The notes: a model not told the origin generated them from the letters alone. A stretch of DNA of 64,000 nt from Streptomyces antnestii (GCF_004005495.1 NZ_RZYA01000002.1:248001-312000); one strand, 5' to 3'; positions 1 through 8,687 are shown, counted from the stretch's first letter. Numbers and translations are program-made.

Positions 1-531
1 GGCGGACACCTGCTCCGCGGCCAGTTCCGCCCGCAGCTCATGGATCGCTGCGCGCGTCACGTCGTCCCGCCGCGCCAGGGGTTCGCTGCGGTAGGAAGCG
101 GGCCCGCCGGCGGGGTCGACGCGTCGCAGGGCGCAGACGAAGCGCGCCAAGTCCTGTGCCAGCAGCGCGGGTTCGGGGGTGCGGCCGGGGCCAGGGTTGG
201 CGCCCTCGAGCCACCGGTAGACGGACCAGGGCCAGGGATATCCCTCGCCGGGGATGCCTCTGCCCTGCGGTGAGGGGATGGCCACGGGGAGCGTTCCGGC
301 GAGCAGCGGCAGCCACCGGTGCTCCTTCGCCACGTCCTGCGCGGACCCTGCGAGGCGGGGGAGCCGCACGGCCAGGTCCTCGCCGAGGCGGAACATGGCG
401 TTGGACGTACCGGCCGAGTCGACCTCGGTGAGCGCGAGACCGGACCACTGAGGAAACTGCGCGTCGACGAGCCGGCGCACCAACGAGGCGTCGATGTCCG
501 CCTCTTCGGGCCGGAACTTACGAGCACACAT
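1..531 (-). CDS. Aminoglycoside phosphotransferase-family protein (partial, 3' end outside window)
   Basis: The first 177 codons of a kinase-like protein are visible and the frame stays open to the window edge, so the gene is cut. The ATG at 531 follows a GAGAGG ribosome site. The N-terminal lobe reads like the APH/choline-kinase fold: a Thr-Ser-Asn-Ala-Met stretch near residue 42 (nucleotide loop), then LAVRLPR with the expected basic residue, and the PWPWSVYRWLEG hinge near residue 100. The catalytic HxDxxxxN loop would lie beyond the edge, so activity cannot be judged. Such proteins phosphorylate aminoglycosides or unrelated small hydroxylated metabolites; nothing here favours drug resistance in particular. 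It points away from the MerR gene and has its own short upstream region. Confidence 0.85.
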   Translation of the reverse strand, partial: MCARKFRPEEADIDASLVRRLVDAQFPQWSGLALTEVDSAGTSNAMFRLGEDLAVRLPRLAGSAQDVAKEHRWLPLLAGTLPVAIPSPQGRGIPGEGYPWPWSVYRWLEGANPGPGRTPEPALLAQDLARFVCALRRVDPAGGPASYRSEPLARRDDVTRAAIHELRAELAAEQVSA

Positions 532-662
532 CGGTGGCCTCTCGGGTTGAACGGTGTCACCGACGCGCCACGATACGAAAACCGGGCCCGGGGGCCCAGC
601 GATTAATCCGGGGCGGGTGGTCCCGGAGACCGTCCCATCCCACCGATCGGCCTCCCTTCACC

Positions 663-1610
663 TCACAGCGACCGGCGCGCCACTTGGCCGTCGAGCGCCG
701 CGCACAGCCAGTCGTGGGCGGCGCCCGCCGTCGGCCGTGACGGGCCCGCCAGCTCCGCGGCGAGCCGCCAGTAGTGGTCGATGCGTGGATCGGCGGCGAG
801 AACCGCGCTGAGCCGCCGACGGAACGACGGCGTGTCCCGTACGCCCCGCGACGCGGCGTACGCGGAGACGAAGCAGTCCAGTGCCTCGCCCCCGTGCGGT
901 GCCCGGCCGGCGCGCAGCCCGGGAGACGCCAGGGCGTAGGCCTCGCGCAGCCCTTCGTAGAGCACGGCGGGCCGGAACCCCTCCTCCGTCCGGTGCGCGG
1001 CGGGCTGCCCGCGGTCGCCGCCGTCGCAGGAACGCGAAGTGAACGCGTGCAGCCGCGCGAAGGCGAGGACGTGGGCCGGGGTCGGTTCGTCCGGAAGCTG
1101 CGGCACCGCCTCGTCCACGACGGCGGCGACGACCCCCGCCGGCATCCGGGGAGGCAGCCAGCGGCGCCAGAAGCGGGCCGTGGCATCCGTGCTGGGCGGG
1201 GCGGACACGGCGCCCACGAGCAGCAGCCGCTCGGCACGCTCGGCGGGAGCGCAGTCCTGGAGCAGCTGAAGGGCCGCCTGCCGCCAGCGCAGCGCGGCGA
1301 GTTGTGAGCCGACGTCCCGCAACCGCCCGGCGATGACGCCCTCAAGGACATCGTCCAGTACGTCCTGAGCCGCTTCCTCCCCGTCCCCGGCGAGTACGCG
1401 GCTCACGTCCGGCACCGGCAGGTCGAGGGCGCGCAGCGAGCGGATGACCCGGAGCCGGTCGAGCGCCTCGGGCCCGTACCGGCGATGACCTCCCGTGCTG
1501 CGCGCGCCCTCGGGCAGCAGACCGCGGTCCGAGTAGAAGCGGACGGTCTTGACGGTGACGCCCGCGCGTTCGGCGAGCTCCCCGATGCTCCATGCGCTGT
1601 CGGCGGGCAC
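663..1610 (-). CDS. MerR-family transcriptional regulator
   Basis: A 315-residue DNA-binding regulator. Residues 8-75 form the MerR winged helix (SIGELAERAGV, then TVKTVRFYSDRGLL and the GHRRYGPEALDRL wing). The remaining 230 residues are a helical effector domain without the cysteines of metal sensors, so an organic ligand is more likely. The start is GTG at 1610 with AGGGAGG eight bases upstream. It is divergent from the double hydrolase at 1707. The shared region carries a -35/-10 pair with the 19-bp spacer typical of MerR targets, and the spacer dyad overlaps this gene's own ribosome site, so autoregulation is also likely. Family assignment is firm; ligand unknown. Confidence 0.93.
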   Translation of the reverse strand: MPADSAWSIGELAERAGVTVKTVRFYSDRGLLPEGARSTGGHRRYGPEALDRLRVIRSLRALDLPVPDVSRVLAGDGEEAAQDVLDDVLEGVIAGRLRDVGSQLAALRWRQAALQLLQDCAPAERAERLLLVGAVSAPPSTDATARFWRRWLPPRMPAGVVAAVVDEAVPQLPDEPTPAHVLAFARLHAFTSRSCDGGDRGQPAAHRTEEGFRPAVLYEGLREAYALASPGLRAGRAPHGGEALDCFVSAYAASRGVRDTPSFRRRLSAVLAADPRIDHYWRLAAELAGPSRPTAGAAHDWLCAALDGQVARRSL

Positions 1611-1613
1611 GGC

Positions 1614-1644
1614 TTGAACCTCCCTCAGGGGGAGTTCCTACGGT
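1614..1644 (+). promoter_or_regulatory. MerR-type promoter with 19-bp spacer and dyad operator
   Basis: On the plus strand TTGAAC (1614-1619) and TACGGT (1639-1644) are separated by exactly 19 bp. The spacer contains the inverted repeat CTCCC-N5-GGGAG (1620-1634). Over-long 19-bp spacers with a central dyad are the hallmark of promoters that MerR proteins activate by DNA distortion. Transcription would start near 1650 and run into the hydrolase at 1707. Confidence 0.8.
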
Positions 1645-1706
1645 ACCGGCGAGCGCGGACGGCCTGGGTGGCCGGTCCGTGGACCACGGCGTGGGAGGAG
1701 ACGGAC

Positions 1707-3245
1707 GTGACGGCATTCATCCTGGTGGCGGGGGCGCACACCGGTGGCTGGGTCTGGGACGAGGTGGCCGCAGGGCTGTCCGCGGCGGGGGCGCAGGCGT
1801 ACGCCGTGACGCTCACCGGTATGGACGCAGAGGGGAGTCGTCAGGAGGCGGAGGGGATCGAACTCGCCACGCACGTGGAGGAGTTGGTGCGGATCGTCGA
1901 CGGGGTCGAGGCGCCGGACGTGGTCCTCGTCGGCCATTGCTACGGCATCCACCCGGTGCGCGGCGCCGCCGACCGGCGGCCCGGACGGATCGCCCGGATC
2001 GTCCACGTGGACGTCGGCATCCCGCGGGACGGTGACCCGGCGCTCGCTCTGGTGCCCGACCAGGCGGTGCGCGAACGCGTGATGCGCCTGGCCGGCGATG
2101 ACGGTGGCGATGGCGACGGCGACGGGTCGATGCCGCCGCCGGGCCCGGGCGAGTGGCAGCGCTGGGGGAGTGCCGAGGGTCTTTCGGAAGAGGCGCTGGC
2201 GCGGCTCGCCGAACGGGCCGTTCCGCAGCCACTGGCCACGCTCACCCGGCCGCTGCGTCTCACCGGCGCGGCCTCCGAACTGCCCACGACCGGGATCCTA
2301 TGCACGGCCAACGGGTCCAGCATCGCCGTGGTCGAGGCCATGGTCGGCATGGGTGACCCCGCGTTCCAGGCGCTCGCAGACCCGCACGTCTCGTTCTTCG
2401 AACTCGCCACCGGACACTGGCCGATGCTGTCCGCTCCCCGCGAGCTCGTCGAGGTACTGCTCCTGGCCGCCGCCGGAGAGGGGCACCGTGTGGGCGCGGA
2501 GGTACGGGAGAGGCCCGCGCACCTGCGACCGTTCCTCATGGACGTGAAGGAGCGGCCCAGGGAGCGGACCGGCCGCGTCGATCTGCATCTGCCCGACGCC
2601 GAAGGACCCAGGCCCGCCGTGCTGTTCGTGCACGGCGGACCGGTGCACGCCGCCGCGCGGCCCACCCCGCGCGACTGGCCCGCGTTCGTCGGCTACGGAC
2701 AGTACGTGGCGGGCCTCGGCGCGGTCGGCGCGACCGTGGACCACGGGCTCCATGACCTGACCGCGTTCGGGCGGGCCGCCGACGACGTGGCCGGGGCGGT
2801 CGAACTCGTGCGGGCCGATCCACGCGTCGACGGCGACCGCGTGGCCCTCTGGTTCCTGTCGGCCGGCGGGCTGCTCGCGGCCGACTGGCTCCGCACGCCG
2901 CCGCCCTGGCTGCGGTGCGTCGCGGCCTCGTACCCGGTGCTCGCGCCGCTGCCGGGCTGGGGGCTGTCCGGGGACCGGTTCCGCCCCGTGTCCGCGGTTG
3001 GTGGCGCGGGGCGGCTGCCGATCGTGCTCACCCGTGTGGGGCTGGAACGCCCCGAGATCGCGGTGACGGTCGAGGAGTTCGTGGCCGCGGCCGACGACTG
3101 CGGGGCCGCCGTCGAGGTGATCGACCTGCCCCGGGGCCACCACGGCTTCGAGACGGCCGATCCCACCGCCGCGTCACGCGACGCGGTGGAACGGGCGGTG
3201 CGCTCGGTGCTCGGACACCTGGGGGAGCGGCCCCAGGTGCATTGA
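1707..3245 (+). CDS. Two-domain alpha/beta hydrolase fusion (EstC/MhpC-like plus dienelactone-hydrolase-like)
   Basis: A 512-residue protein made of two alpha/beta-hydrolase folds in tandem; single-domain members of each family are about 230-280 residues. The N-terminal half (1-255) has the nucleophile elbow GHCYG, with Cys78 where esterases have Ser, and a late His237 in TGHWPM. The C-terminal half (about 275-510) opens with an oxyanion-type FVHGG, has Ser385 in FLSAGG and His479 in GHHGFE, as in dienelactone hydrolase relatives. GTG at 1707 was chosen because GGAGGAG lies eight bases upstream; the frame is open further 5' but would run through the promoter. Probably under MerR control from 1610. 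It might be a fusion of adjacent genes or a sequencing-error join, but the linker is clean in frame. Confidence 0.85.
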   Translation: MTAFILVAGAHTGGWVWDEVAAGLSAAGAQAYAVTLTGMDAEGSRQEAEGIELATHVEELVRIVDGVEAPDVVLVGHCYGIHPVRGAADRRPGRIARIVHVDVGIPRDGDPALALVPDQAVRERVMRLAGDDGGDGDGDGSMPPPGPGEWQRWGSAEGLSEEALARLAERAVPQPLATLTRPLRLTGAASELPTTGILCTANGSSIAVVEAMVGMGDPAFQALADPHVSFFELATGHWPMLSAPRELVEVLLLAAAGEGHRVGAEVRERPAHLRPFLMDVKERPRERTGRVDLHLPDAEGPRPAVLFVHGGPVHAAARPTPRDWPAFVGYGQYVAGLGAVGATVDHGLHDLTAFGRAADDVAGAVELVRADPRVDGDRVALWFLSAGGLLAADWLRTPPPWLRCVAASYPVLAPLPGWGLSGDRFRPVSAVGGAGRLPIVLTRVGLERPEIAVTVEEFVAAADDCGAAVEVIDLPRGHHGFETADPTAASRDAVERAVRSVLGHLGERPQVH

Positions 3246-3321
3246 CCACTCTCCCCGGACGACCCGCTGTCGATCAGTTGACGTTGGCGGCGCCTGACCA
3301 AGGCGCGGCGCCTCATCTCGG

Positions 3322-3978
3322 TCAGGCGCCGCGTCCCGCGAGGACCCCGCGCGGGGTGAGCCGGTTGCGGAGCGCGCCGAACAGGGCGTCCGCGGCCAGC
3401 GCGAGGACCGCCACCCACAGCGCCGCGGCGATGACTCCGGACAGGCCGTACGACACCTGGTTGAGGATGATGTCGCCGAGCCCGCCGCCGCCGGCGACCG
3501 CGGCCAGGGTCGCGCTGGAGATCACGTACACCGCCGCGATCCTGATGCCGGTGAACAACACCGGTAGTGCCAGGGGCAGTTCGACCCGGGTGAGGATCTG
3601 CCACTCCGTCAGGCCCATGCCGCGAGCGGCGCGTACGAGATCGGGGTCGACCTGTTCGACCGACAGGTACGCGTGCGTGAGCACTGGTGGGACCGCCATC
3701 ACCACCAGTGCCGTCAGCACGTTGACGAAGCCGATGCCGAGCAGCCCCAGGAAGATCGCGATGAGGGCGAGGGACGGCAGGGCGCGGCCGATGTTGGAGA
3801 TGCTCACCGTGAGGAAGAACCCCTTGCCGCGGTGGCCGAGCCACACGCCGAGCGGCAGCGCGATCACGAGGGCGAGAGCGACGGCGGCGGCCGACAGCTC
3901 CAGATGGCCGAGGGTCCGGTCGGCGAGCAGGCCGAAGTGGTCGGCCATGAACGTGAAACTGGCGAAGAAGGTGTGCAT
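3322..3978 (-). CDS. Glycine betaine/choline-type ABC transporter permease (OpuCD/ProW-like)
   Basis: A 218-residue inner-membrane permease with about five to six hydrophobic helices. The cytoplasmic EAA loop (AARGMGLTEWQIL, about residues 115-130) docks the ATPase. It is the last gene of the transporter operon. Its ATG at 3978 overlaps the stop of the upstream permease in TGATG, so translation is probably coupled. Together with the genes at 3978, 4709 and 5680 it forms an osmoprotectant or quaternary-ammonium importer with two different permease subunits, the OpuC arrangement. Substrate (betaine, choline, carnitine or other) cannot be read from the permease. Confidence 0.9.
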   Translation of the reverse strand: MHTFFASFTFMADHFGLLADRTLGHLELSAAAVALALVIALPLGVWLGHRGKGFFLTVSISNIGRALPSLALIAIFLGLLGIGFVNVLTALVVMAVPPVLTHAYLSVEQVDPDLVRAARGMGLTEWQILTRVELPLALPVLFTGIRIAAVYVISSATLAAVAGGGGLGDIILNQVSYGLSGVIAAALWVAVLALAADALFGALRNRLTPRGVLAGRGA

Positions 3979-4712
3979 CAGACGGTCCTCCGCGTCCGGG
4001 CCCACGGCGTGAGCAGCCGCCCCACCAGCACGATCAGCCCGTCCGCGGCCAGCGCGAGCGCCACCGCCAGCAGACCGGCCCCGATGAACTGGGTGTTGAA
4101 CGGCGACTGAAGGCCCTGGATGATCGGCGACCCGAGCCCCTGGTCGATGATGAACGCGGCGACCTCCACCACACTGATCGTGGTGACCGTGGCCACCCGA
4201 AGCCCGCCGATCACCGCGGGCAGGGCCAGGGGGAGTTCGATGCGCCACAGGATCTCGCGCCGGGTGAGCCCCATGCCCTCGCCCGCCCTGCGCACCTCCT
4301 CCGGCACCTCACCGAGGCCCGTGAGCGACGACTTGAACAGGACCATCAGGGTGTACGACACAAGCGCGATCTCGGCGGTGAGCACGGAGAGGCCGAAGAC
4401 CGGGACGAGCAGCGTGAACAGGGCCATCGGCGGGATCGTGTAGAGGAACGAGGTCAGCCCACCGAGCGGCTTCACCAGAGCGCGCCGGAAGTGCGCGAAC
4501 AGCGCCAGGGGGAACGCGATGAGGAAGCCGACCCCCACGGCGATCACGGTGAGCCGCACATGCTGGGCCAGCGCGGGCCCGAACACGCTGGAGAAGTTGG
4601 CGGTGAACCAGTCCACGCAGAACAGTCCGTTGTCCCGGACACACGAACTGACGGTGCCGAAGTCGGGGATGACGGGCCGCGGGCCGACCGCCGCGAGCAG
4701 TGCCGCGCTCAC
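3978..4712 (-). CDS. Glycine betaine/choline-type ABC transporter permease (OpuCB-like)
   Basis: A 244-residue permease with five to six predicted membrane helices and the EAA loop AGEGMGLTRREILWRIELP in the second half. The start is GTG at 4712, overlapping the stop of the ATPase gene as GTGA, and the stop overlaps the next permease start. Compared with its partner it has a longer N-terminal segment of about 40 residues containing two Cys, probably outside the membrane. Paired permeases of this type form a heterodimer in OpuC-like importers. Confidence 0.9.
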   Translation of the reverse strand: MSAALLAAVGPRPVIPDFGTVSSCVRDNGLFCVDWFTANFSSVFGPALAQHVRLTVIAVGVGFLIAFPLALFAHFRRALVKPLGGLTSFLYTIPPMALFTLLVPVFGLSVLTAEIALVSYTLMVLFKSSLTGLGEVPEEVRRAGEGMGLTRREILWRIELPLALPAVIGGLRVATVTTISVVEVAAFIIDQGLGSPIIQGLQSPFNTQFIGAGLLAVALALAADGLIVLVGRLLTPWARTRRTV

Positions 4713-5662
4713 GCCGCCTCCCTGATGAGATCCACGGTCACGCAGCCGACGGTCTTCCCGGCCTCGTCCGCGACCGGCAGCCGCTCGGCGCCCGCGGCGA
4801 GCAGCGCCGAGAGCGCGGTCCGCAGGGTGTCACCGGTGCGCAGCGACGCCTCGAACTCGCCGTCCGGCGGGTCGAGTTCAAGGTCGCCCAGACTGCGCAG
4901 CGTCAGGGCCTTGAGGCCGCGGTCCGCGCCGACGAACCGCGCCACGTAGTCGTCCGCGGGCGCGCGCAGGATGCGGTCGGGGGAGTCGTACTGGAGGAGT
5001 TTGCCGCCCTTGGCGAGGATCGCGACGCGGTCGCCCATGCGGACGGCCTCGTCGATGTCGTGGCTCACGAACAGCGTGGTCTTGCGGACCTGCTCGTGCA
5101 GCCGCAGGAACTCGTCCTGCATGTGCTCGCGCGTCACCGGGTCGAGCGCGCCGAACGGCTCGTCCATCAGCATGATCGGCGGGTCGGCGGCCAACGCCCG
5201 TGCGATGCCGACGCGTTGGCGCTGGCCGCCGGACAGCTGGGCCGGATAGCGCTCCCCGTACTCCTTGTGCGGCAGGCCGACCAGGTCGAGGAGTTCACGC
5301 ACGCGCTCGGCGATGCGTGGCCGCTTCCAGCCGAGGACCTGCGGGACCGTCGCGATGTTCTCCTCGATGGTCATGTGCGGGAAGAGCCCGGCCTGCTGGA
5401 TGACGTAGCCGATGGAGCGGCGCAGCTCGATGACGTCCTGGTCGCGGATGCTGCGCCCGTCGATGCGGATGTCGCCGGATGTCAGCTCGGTGAGCCGGTT
5501 GACGAGGGTGAGGGCGGTCGTCTTGCCGCAGCCGGACGCGCCCAGTAGGACGCAGATCTCTCCCGCCGGGACGGTCAGGGACAGGGCGTCGACGGCGGGC
5601 TCGGCGGCCCCCGCGTAGGTCTTGGTGGCCGCGTCGAAGACGATGTCGGCAGCGCTCTGCAT
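4709..5662 (-). CDS. Quaternary-ammonium ABC transporter ATP-binding protein with C-terminal CBS region (OpuCA/ProV-like)
   Basis: About 317 residues. Walker A is GASGCGKTT (about residues 41-49), the Q-loop follows in VIQQAGLFPHM, the signature is LSGGQRQR (about 141-148), Walker B is IMLMDEP (about 161-167) and the H-loop is FVSHD. The last 80 residues look like one CBS-type module, used in OpuA/OpuC ATPases for osmotic or ligand sensing. I start at ATG 5662 because GAGGAG lies nine bases upstream; an in-frame GTG at 5683 overlaps the upstream stop and would add seven residues. The ATPase powers import through the two downstream permeases. Confidence 0.92.
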   Translation of the reverse strand: MQSAADIVFDAATKTYAGAAEPAVDALSLTVPAGEICVLLGASGCGKTTALTLVNRLTELTSGDIRIDGRSIRDQDVIELRRSIGYVIQQAGLFPHMTIEENIATVPQVLGWKRPRIAERVRELLDLVGLPHKEYGERYPAQLSGGQRQRVGIARALAADPPIMLMDEPFGALDPVTREHMQDEFLRLHEQVRKTTLFVSHDIDEAVRMGDRVAILAKGGKLLQYDSPDRILRAPADDYVARFVGADRGLKALTLRSLGDLELDPPDGEFEASLRTGDTLRTALSALLAAGAERLPVADEAGKTVGCVTVDLIREAA

Positions 5663-5679
5663 GATCGTGTACTCCTCGG

Positions 5680-6576
5680 TCACTTCAGGTCGTTGGCGCG
5701 CAGGAACCGGTCGGCCACCTTGGCGGGACTCAGGCGCATCATGGCCGCGGCCTCGTTCAGCGCCTGCATGGCCTTCTCGGTGAGCAGTGCGTTCACCGCG
5801 TCCAGTGGCTCGGTGAGGCGGGTGCCGTACTCCTCGACCAGCGAGCGCCGCACCACCGGTGACACGTTCTGGAAGCCGAAGATCGCCTGGTCGTCGTCCA
5901 GGATGGTGAAGTCGTAGCGCCGCAGCTGCGGGTCGGTGGTGAAGACGTCGGCGGCGTCCACGTCACCGTTCTTGAGTGCCGGGTACTGCAGGCCGATGTT
6001 GAGCGGCCTGACCTTCATGCGCGAGAGTCCGTACGCCTTGACGATCGCGTCGTAGCCGAGCGGGCCGGTGATGTTGTCCGGGTACTCGGCGTACGAGATG
6101 CTCCCCATGCGGCGCAGGTCACCGACGGTGCGCAGGCGGTGCTCGCGGGCGTCCGAGGTGCGTATGGCGACGGCGTTGCGGTTCTGGAACGGCGTGGGCG
6201 TGAGCAGGGTGAGCCCGCGCGACTCCTCGAACTCCTTCGCCGCCAGATACGTTCCGTGCGCCGTCGTCGGCATGTGCTTCGGCTGCGCGAAGGTCTGCAG
6301 GATGACGCCCGTGTACTCGGGATAGAGGTCGATCTGGCGGCTGCGCAGGGCGCGGTCGATGATGTCGGCGCTGCCGATGTTGGACTTGAGGACGACCTGG
6401 AAGCCGCGGGCCGTGAGGATCTGCGCGTACAGCTCGCCCATCACCCACGACTCGGTGAACTGCTTCGAACCGACGGTGATCACGGGCCCGGTGCCCGCGA
6501 CCGATCCGGTCGCCGCGCTCACCCCGGCGGCGGCCGCGACGGCGAGGGTGCCGGTGAGCAGGGTACGTCTGCGCAT
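5680..6576 (-). CDS. Quaternary-ammonium ABC transporter substrate-binding protein (OpuCC/ProX-like)
   Basis: About 298 residues. A twin-arginine-like MRRRTLLTG and a hydrophobic Ala-rich segment form an export signal at residues 1-30; I see no lipobox Cys, so it may be Tat-exported and soluble or anchored by its signal. The mature part begins with ITVGSKQFTESWVMGELYAQ, characteristic of OpuAC-family binding proteins, and continues with the YPEYTGV segment. ATG 6576 is preceded by a G-rich Shine-Dalgarno seven bases upstream; GTG 6582 is possible. It captures the substrate for the permease/ATPase set encoded just downstream. Confidence 0.92.
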   Translation of the reverse strand: MRRRTLLTGTLAVAAAAGVSAATGSVAGTGPVITVGSKQFTESWVMGELYAQILTARGFQVVLKSNIGSADIIDRALRSRQIDLYPEYTGVILQTFAQPKHMPTTAHGTYLAAKEFEESRGLTLLTPTPFQNRNAVAIRTSDAREHRLRTVGDLRRMGSISYAEYPDNITGPLGYDAIVKAYGLSRMKVRPLNIGLQYPALKNGDVDAADVFTTDPQLRRYDFTILDDDQAIFGFQNVSPVVRRSLVEEYGTRLTEPLDAVNALLTEKAMQALNEAAAMMRLSPAKVADRFLRANDLK

Positions 6577-6578
6577 GC

Positions 6579-8591
6579 TCACACCCCCCTGCGAGGTATG
6601 ACGGCATCGGTGGTGCGGTGGTACACGCGCTGCTCCCCCTCGTAGGCGGACAGGGTGTTCGTGACAGTGAACGAGCTTTCCTCCGAGCGCATCTGACTGG
6701 ACGTCACAATCTTCCAGTGCCAGTCATCCCGGCCCCCCTCCTCGGTGCGTTCGCACGCGACGAGCGCGGAGTGCGGGTCGCCCTCGGTGAGGGTGAAGCG
6801 GTCGACGGCGTCGGTGCGCCGCCAGGCGCCGTCGCCGAGGTCGGTGAACTCACCGTCGTCGACACCCAGCGTGACGACGGTGGTGTCGCTCACCGGGTCG
6901 TGCTCGACACGCCGCCAGGTGGAGCCGGGGGCCTGGCGCAGCGGCGCGGGCAGATCCGGCAGGGGCTTCCCGTACGGGCGCAGCTTCGCGTCGTCCGCGC
7001 TCGCCGGGCGCACCGGGAGGCGCAGCGCGGCGGACGGGGCCGGGTGCAGGGTCACCGTGACCGGCCGCGGCGACGGCCAGGCCAGCGGCCAGTACGAGGT
7101 CGAGACGGCGACCCGGACGCGGTGCCCGGGGGCGAAGGAGTGCGCGGTCGCGAGCAGCGGCACGCTCACGTCGTACGCGCGTCCCGGCTCCAGGGCGTGC
7201 GGCTCGGCGTGGCCGTCGCGATGCGTGAGATTGAGCAGGCCGCGGGTGATCAGGCGGGAACTGCCGTCGGGCGCCACGTCGTTGAGGCGCACCGCGAGCT
7301 GGGCGTCAGGGCGGTCCGCGCTGACGCGCAGGGTCACGGTCGGCACGCCCAGGATCTCGGCGCCCTCGTCCAGCGGCACGGTCGTGAACGTGTGGGAGAG
7401 TCCGTCGTCGCCACCCTGCGGCCCGAACTGGCCCGCAGCGTCACCGAACTGCAGCCAGCTGCCGCCCGCGGTGCCGATCACCCGGGTGCTGTCGAGGTGC
7501 ACGGCCCGCTCCCGCAGCGGGTCGCTCGCGGCGCTCGTGCCCGCCGACTCGCCGGCCAGCGGGTACACGCGCTCCTCGATCCGGTGCGAGGGCCAGCTCT
7601 CCTCGGCGACCCAGCGCCCCGGCCGCACCTCGCGGTCGCTGCCGGGCGCCGCCCACTCGGGCATCCACACCCGCAGCGCCGGATCGTCGAGCGCGCCGCT
7701 CTCCCGGCCGCGCAGGAACTGGTCGAACCAACGCACGACCTCGGCGTGGAAGTCGATGGCCGGACCGGGCTCGGCCTGGTGCGGATAGGTGTGCGCCCAG
7801 GGCCCGACCAGCCCCCGCACCGGTACGTCCAGCCCTTCGAGCAGGCGAAGGACGGCGCCGCAGTACGGGTCGTACCAGCCGCCGACCGCCAGTACGGGAG
7901 CCTGGATCGCGCCGAAGTCCTCGCACACGGACCCGTGCTCCCAGTACGCGTCGCGTGCCTGGTGGCGCAGCCACTCCTCGACGTAGACGGGGGTGTCCGC
8001 CATCCGCCGCAGCCACTGCTCGCGCCAGCCGTCACCGACGACGGCCGGGTCGGCGGGCCGCGCGTTGTAGGCCAGCATGGTCGACGCCCACGGCAGCATC
8101 TCGGAGGCGATCAGCGAGCCGCCGGTGTAGTGGACGTCGTCCGCGTACCGGTCGTCCGTCGAGCAGACCGTGACGACCGCCTTGAGCGCGGGCGGGCGGA
8201 GCGCGGCGATCTGGAGGCCGTTGAAACCGCCCCAGGACTTGCCGATCATGCCGACGTTCCCGTCGCACCAGGGCTGCCGGGCCAGCCAGTCGATCACCTC
8301 GACGCCGTCGGTCAGCTCCTGCCGCGCGTACTCGTCGAGCATCAGCCCGTCCGAGTCGCCGCTGCCGCGCAGATCGACGCGGACGGCGGCGTAACCGGCC
8401 TCCGCGAACCGGGCGTGCAGGCTGTTGTCGCGGGCGGCTGTCGCGTCGTTCTTGCGGTACGGGATGTACTCCAGGATCGCGGGGGCGGGCCGGCCGGCGG
8501 CCGGGGGCAGCCAGACGCGGGCGGCGAGACGTGTGCCGTCCGCCAGCGGGATCCAGAGGTGGCGCAGCAGGTGTGACGATGTGTCGGGCAA
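6579..8591 (-). CDS. CocE/NonD-family (X-Pro dipeptidyl-peptidase-like) hydrolase
   Basis: About 670 residues in three parts: an alpha/beta-hydrolase core, a cap, and a C-terminal jelly-roll (from about residue 440) as in cocaine esterase and Xaa-Pro peptidases. The catalytic triad is visible: Ser119 in GKSWGG, Asp241 in GWYDPY and His267 in WAHTYP. TTG at 8591 follows GAGGAG by nine bases; a GTG at 8657 would add 22 Pro/Ala-rich residues and lacks a good ribosome site. It is the first gene of the operon and sits two bases from the binding-protein start. That suggests the hydrolase acts on an ester or amide of the transported compound, for example a choline ester; this is inference. Confidence 0.88.
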   Translation of the reverse strand: MPDTSSHLLRHLWIPLADGTRLAARVWLPPAAGRPAPAILEYIPYRKNDATAARDNSLHARFAEAGYAAVRVDLRGSGDSDGLMLDEYARQELTDGVEVIDWLARQPWCDGNVGMIGKSWGGFNGLQIAALRPPALKAVVTVCSTDDRYADDVHYTGGSLIASEMLPWASTMLAYNARPADPAVVGDGWREQWLRRMADTPVYVEEWLRHQARDAYWEHGSVCEDFGAIQAPVLAVGGWYDPYCGAVLRLLEGLDVPVRGLVGPWAHTYPHQAEPGPAIDFHAEVVRWFDQFLRGRESGALDDPALRVWMPEWAAPGSDREVRPGRWVAEESWPSHRIEERVYPLAGESAGTSAASDPLRERAVHLDSTRVIGTAGGSWLQFGDAAGQFGPQGGDDGLSHTFTTVPLDEGAEILGVPTVTLRVSADRPDAQLAVRLNDVAPDGSSRLITRGLLNLTHRDGHAEPHALEPGRAYDVSVPLLATAHSFAPGHRVRVAVSTSYWPLAWPSPRPVTVTLHPAPSAALRLPVRPASADDAKLRPYGKPLPDLPAPLRQAPGSTWRRVEHDPVSDTTVVTLGVDDGEFTDLGDGAWRRTDAVDRFTLTEGDPHSALVACERTEEGGRDDWHWKIVTSSQMRSEESSFTVTNTLSAYEGEQRVYHRTTDAVIPRRGV

Positions 8592-8659
8592 GGTGAAGAA
8601 CTCCTCGCGAACGGGGGTGCGTGCACGGGCAGGTCCCGGCGAGGCGGCGGGCCCCACCG

Positions 8660-8687
8660 CCGCTACTCAACGGCCGTTCAGTAGCGG
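8660..8687. promoter_or_regulatory. 28-bp near-perfect palindrome, probable operator
   Basis: Outer arms CCGCTACT and AGTAGCGG flank a self-complementary core AACGGCCGTT (8669-8678). Only the two positions next to the core break the symmetry. It lies in the divergent gap between the CocE/transporter operon and the N-formylglutamate amidohydrolase gene. The shape fits a TetR-family dimer site; no TetR gene lies nearby. Confidence 0.65.
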
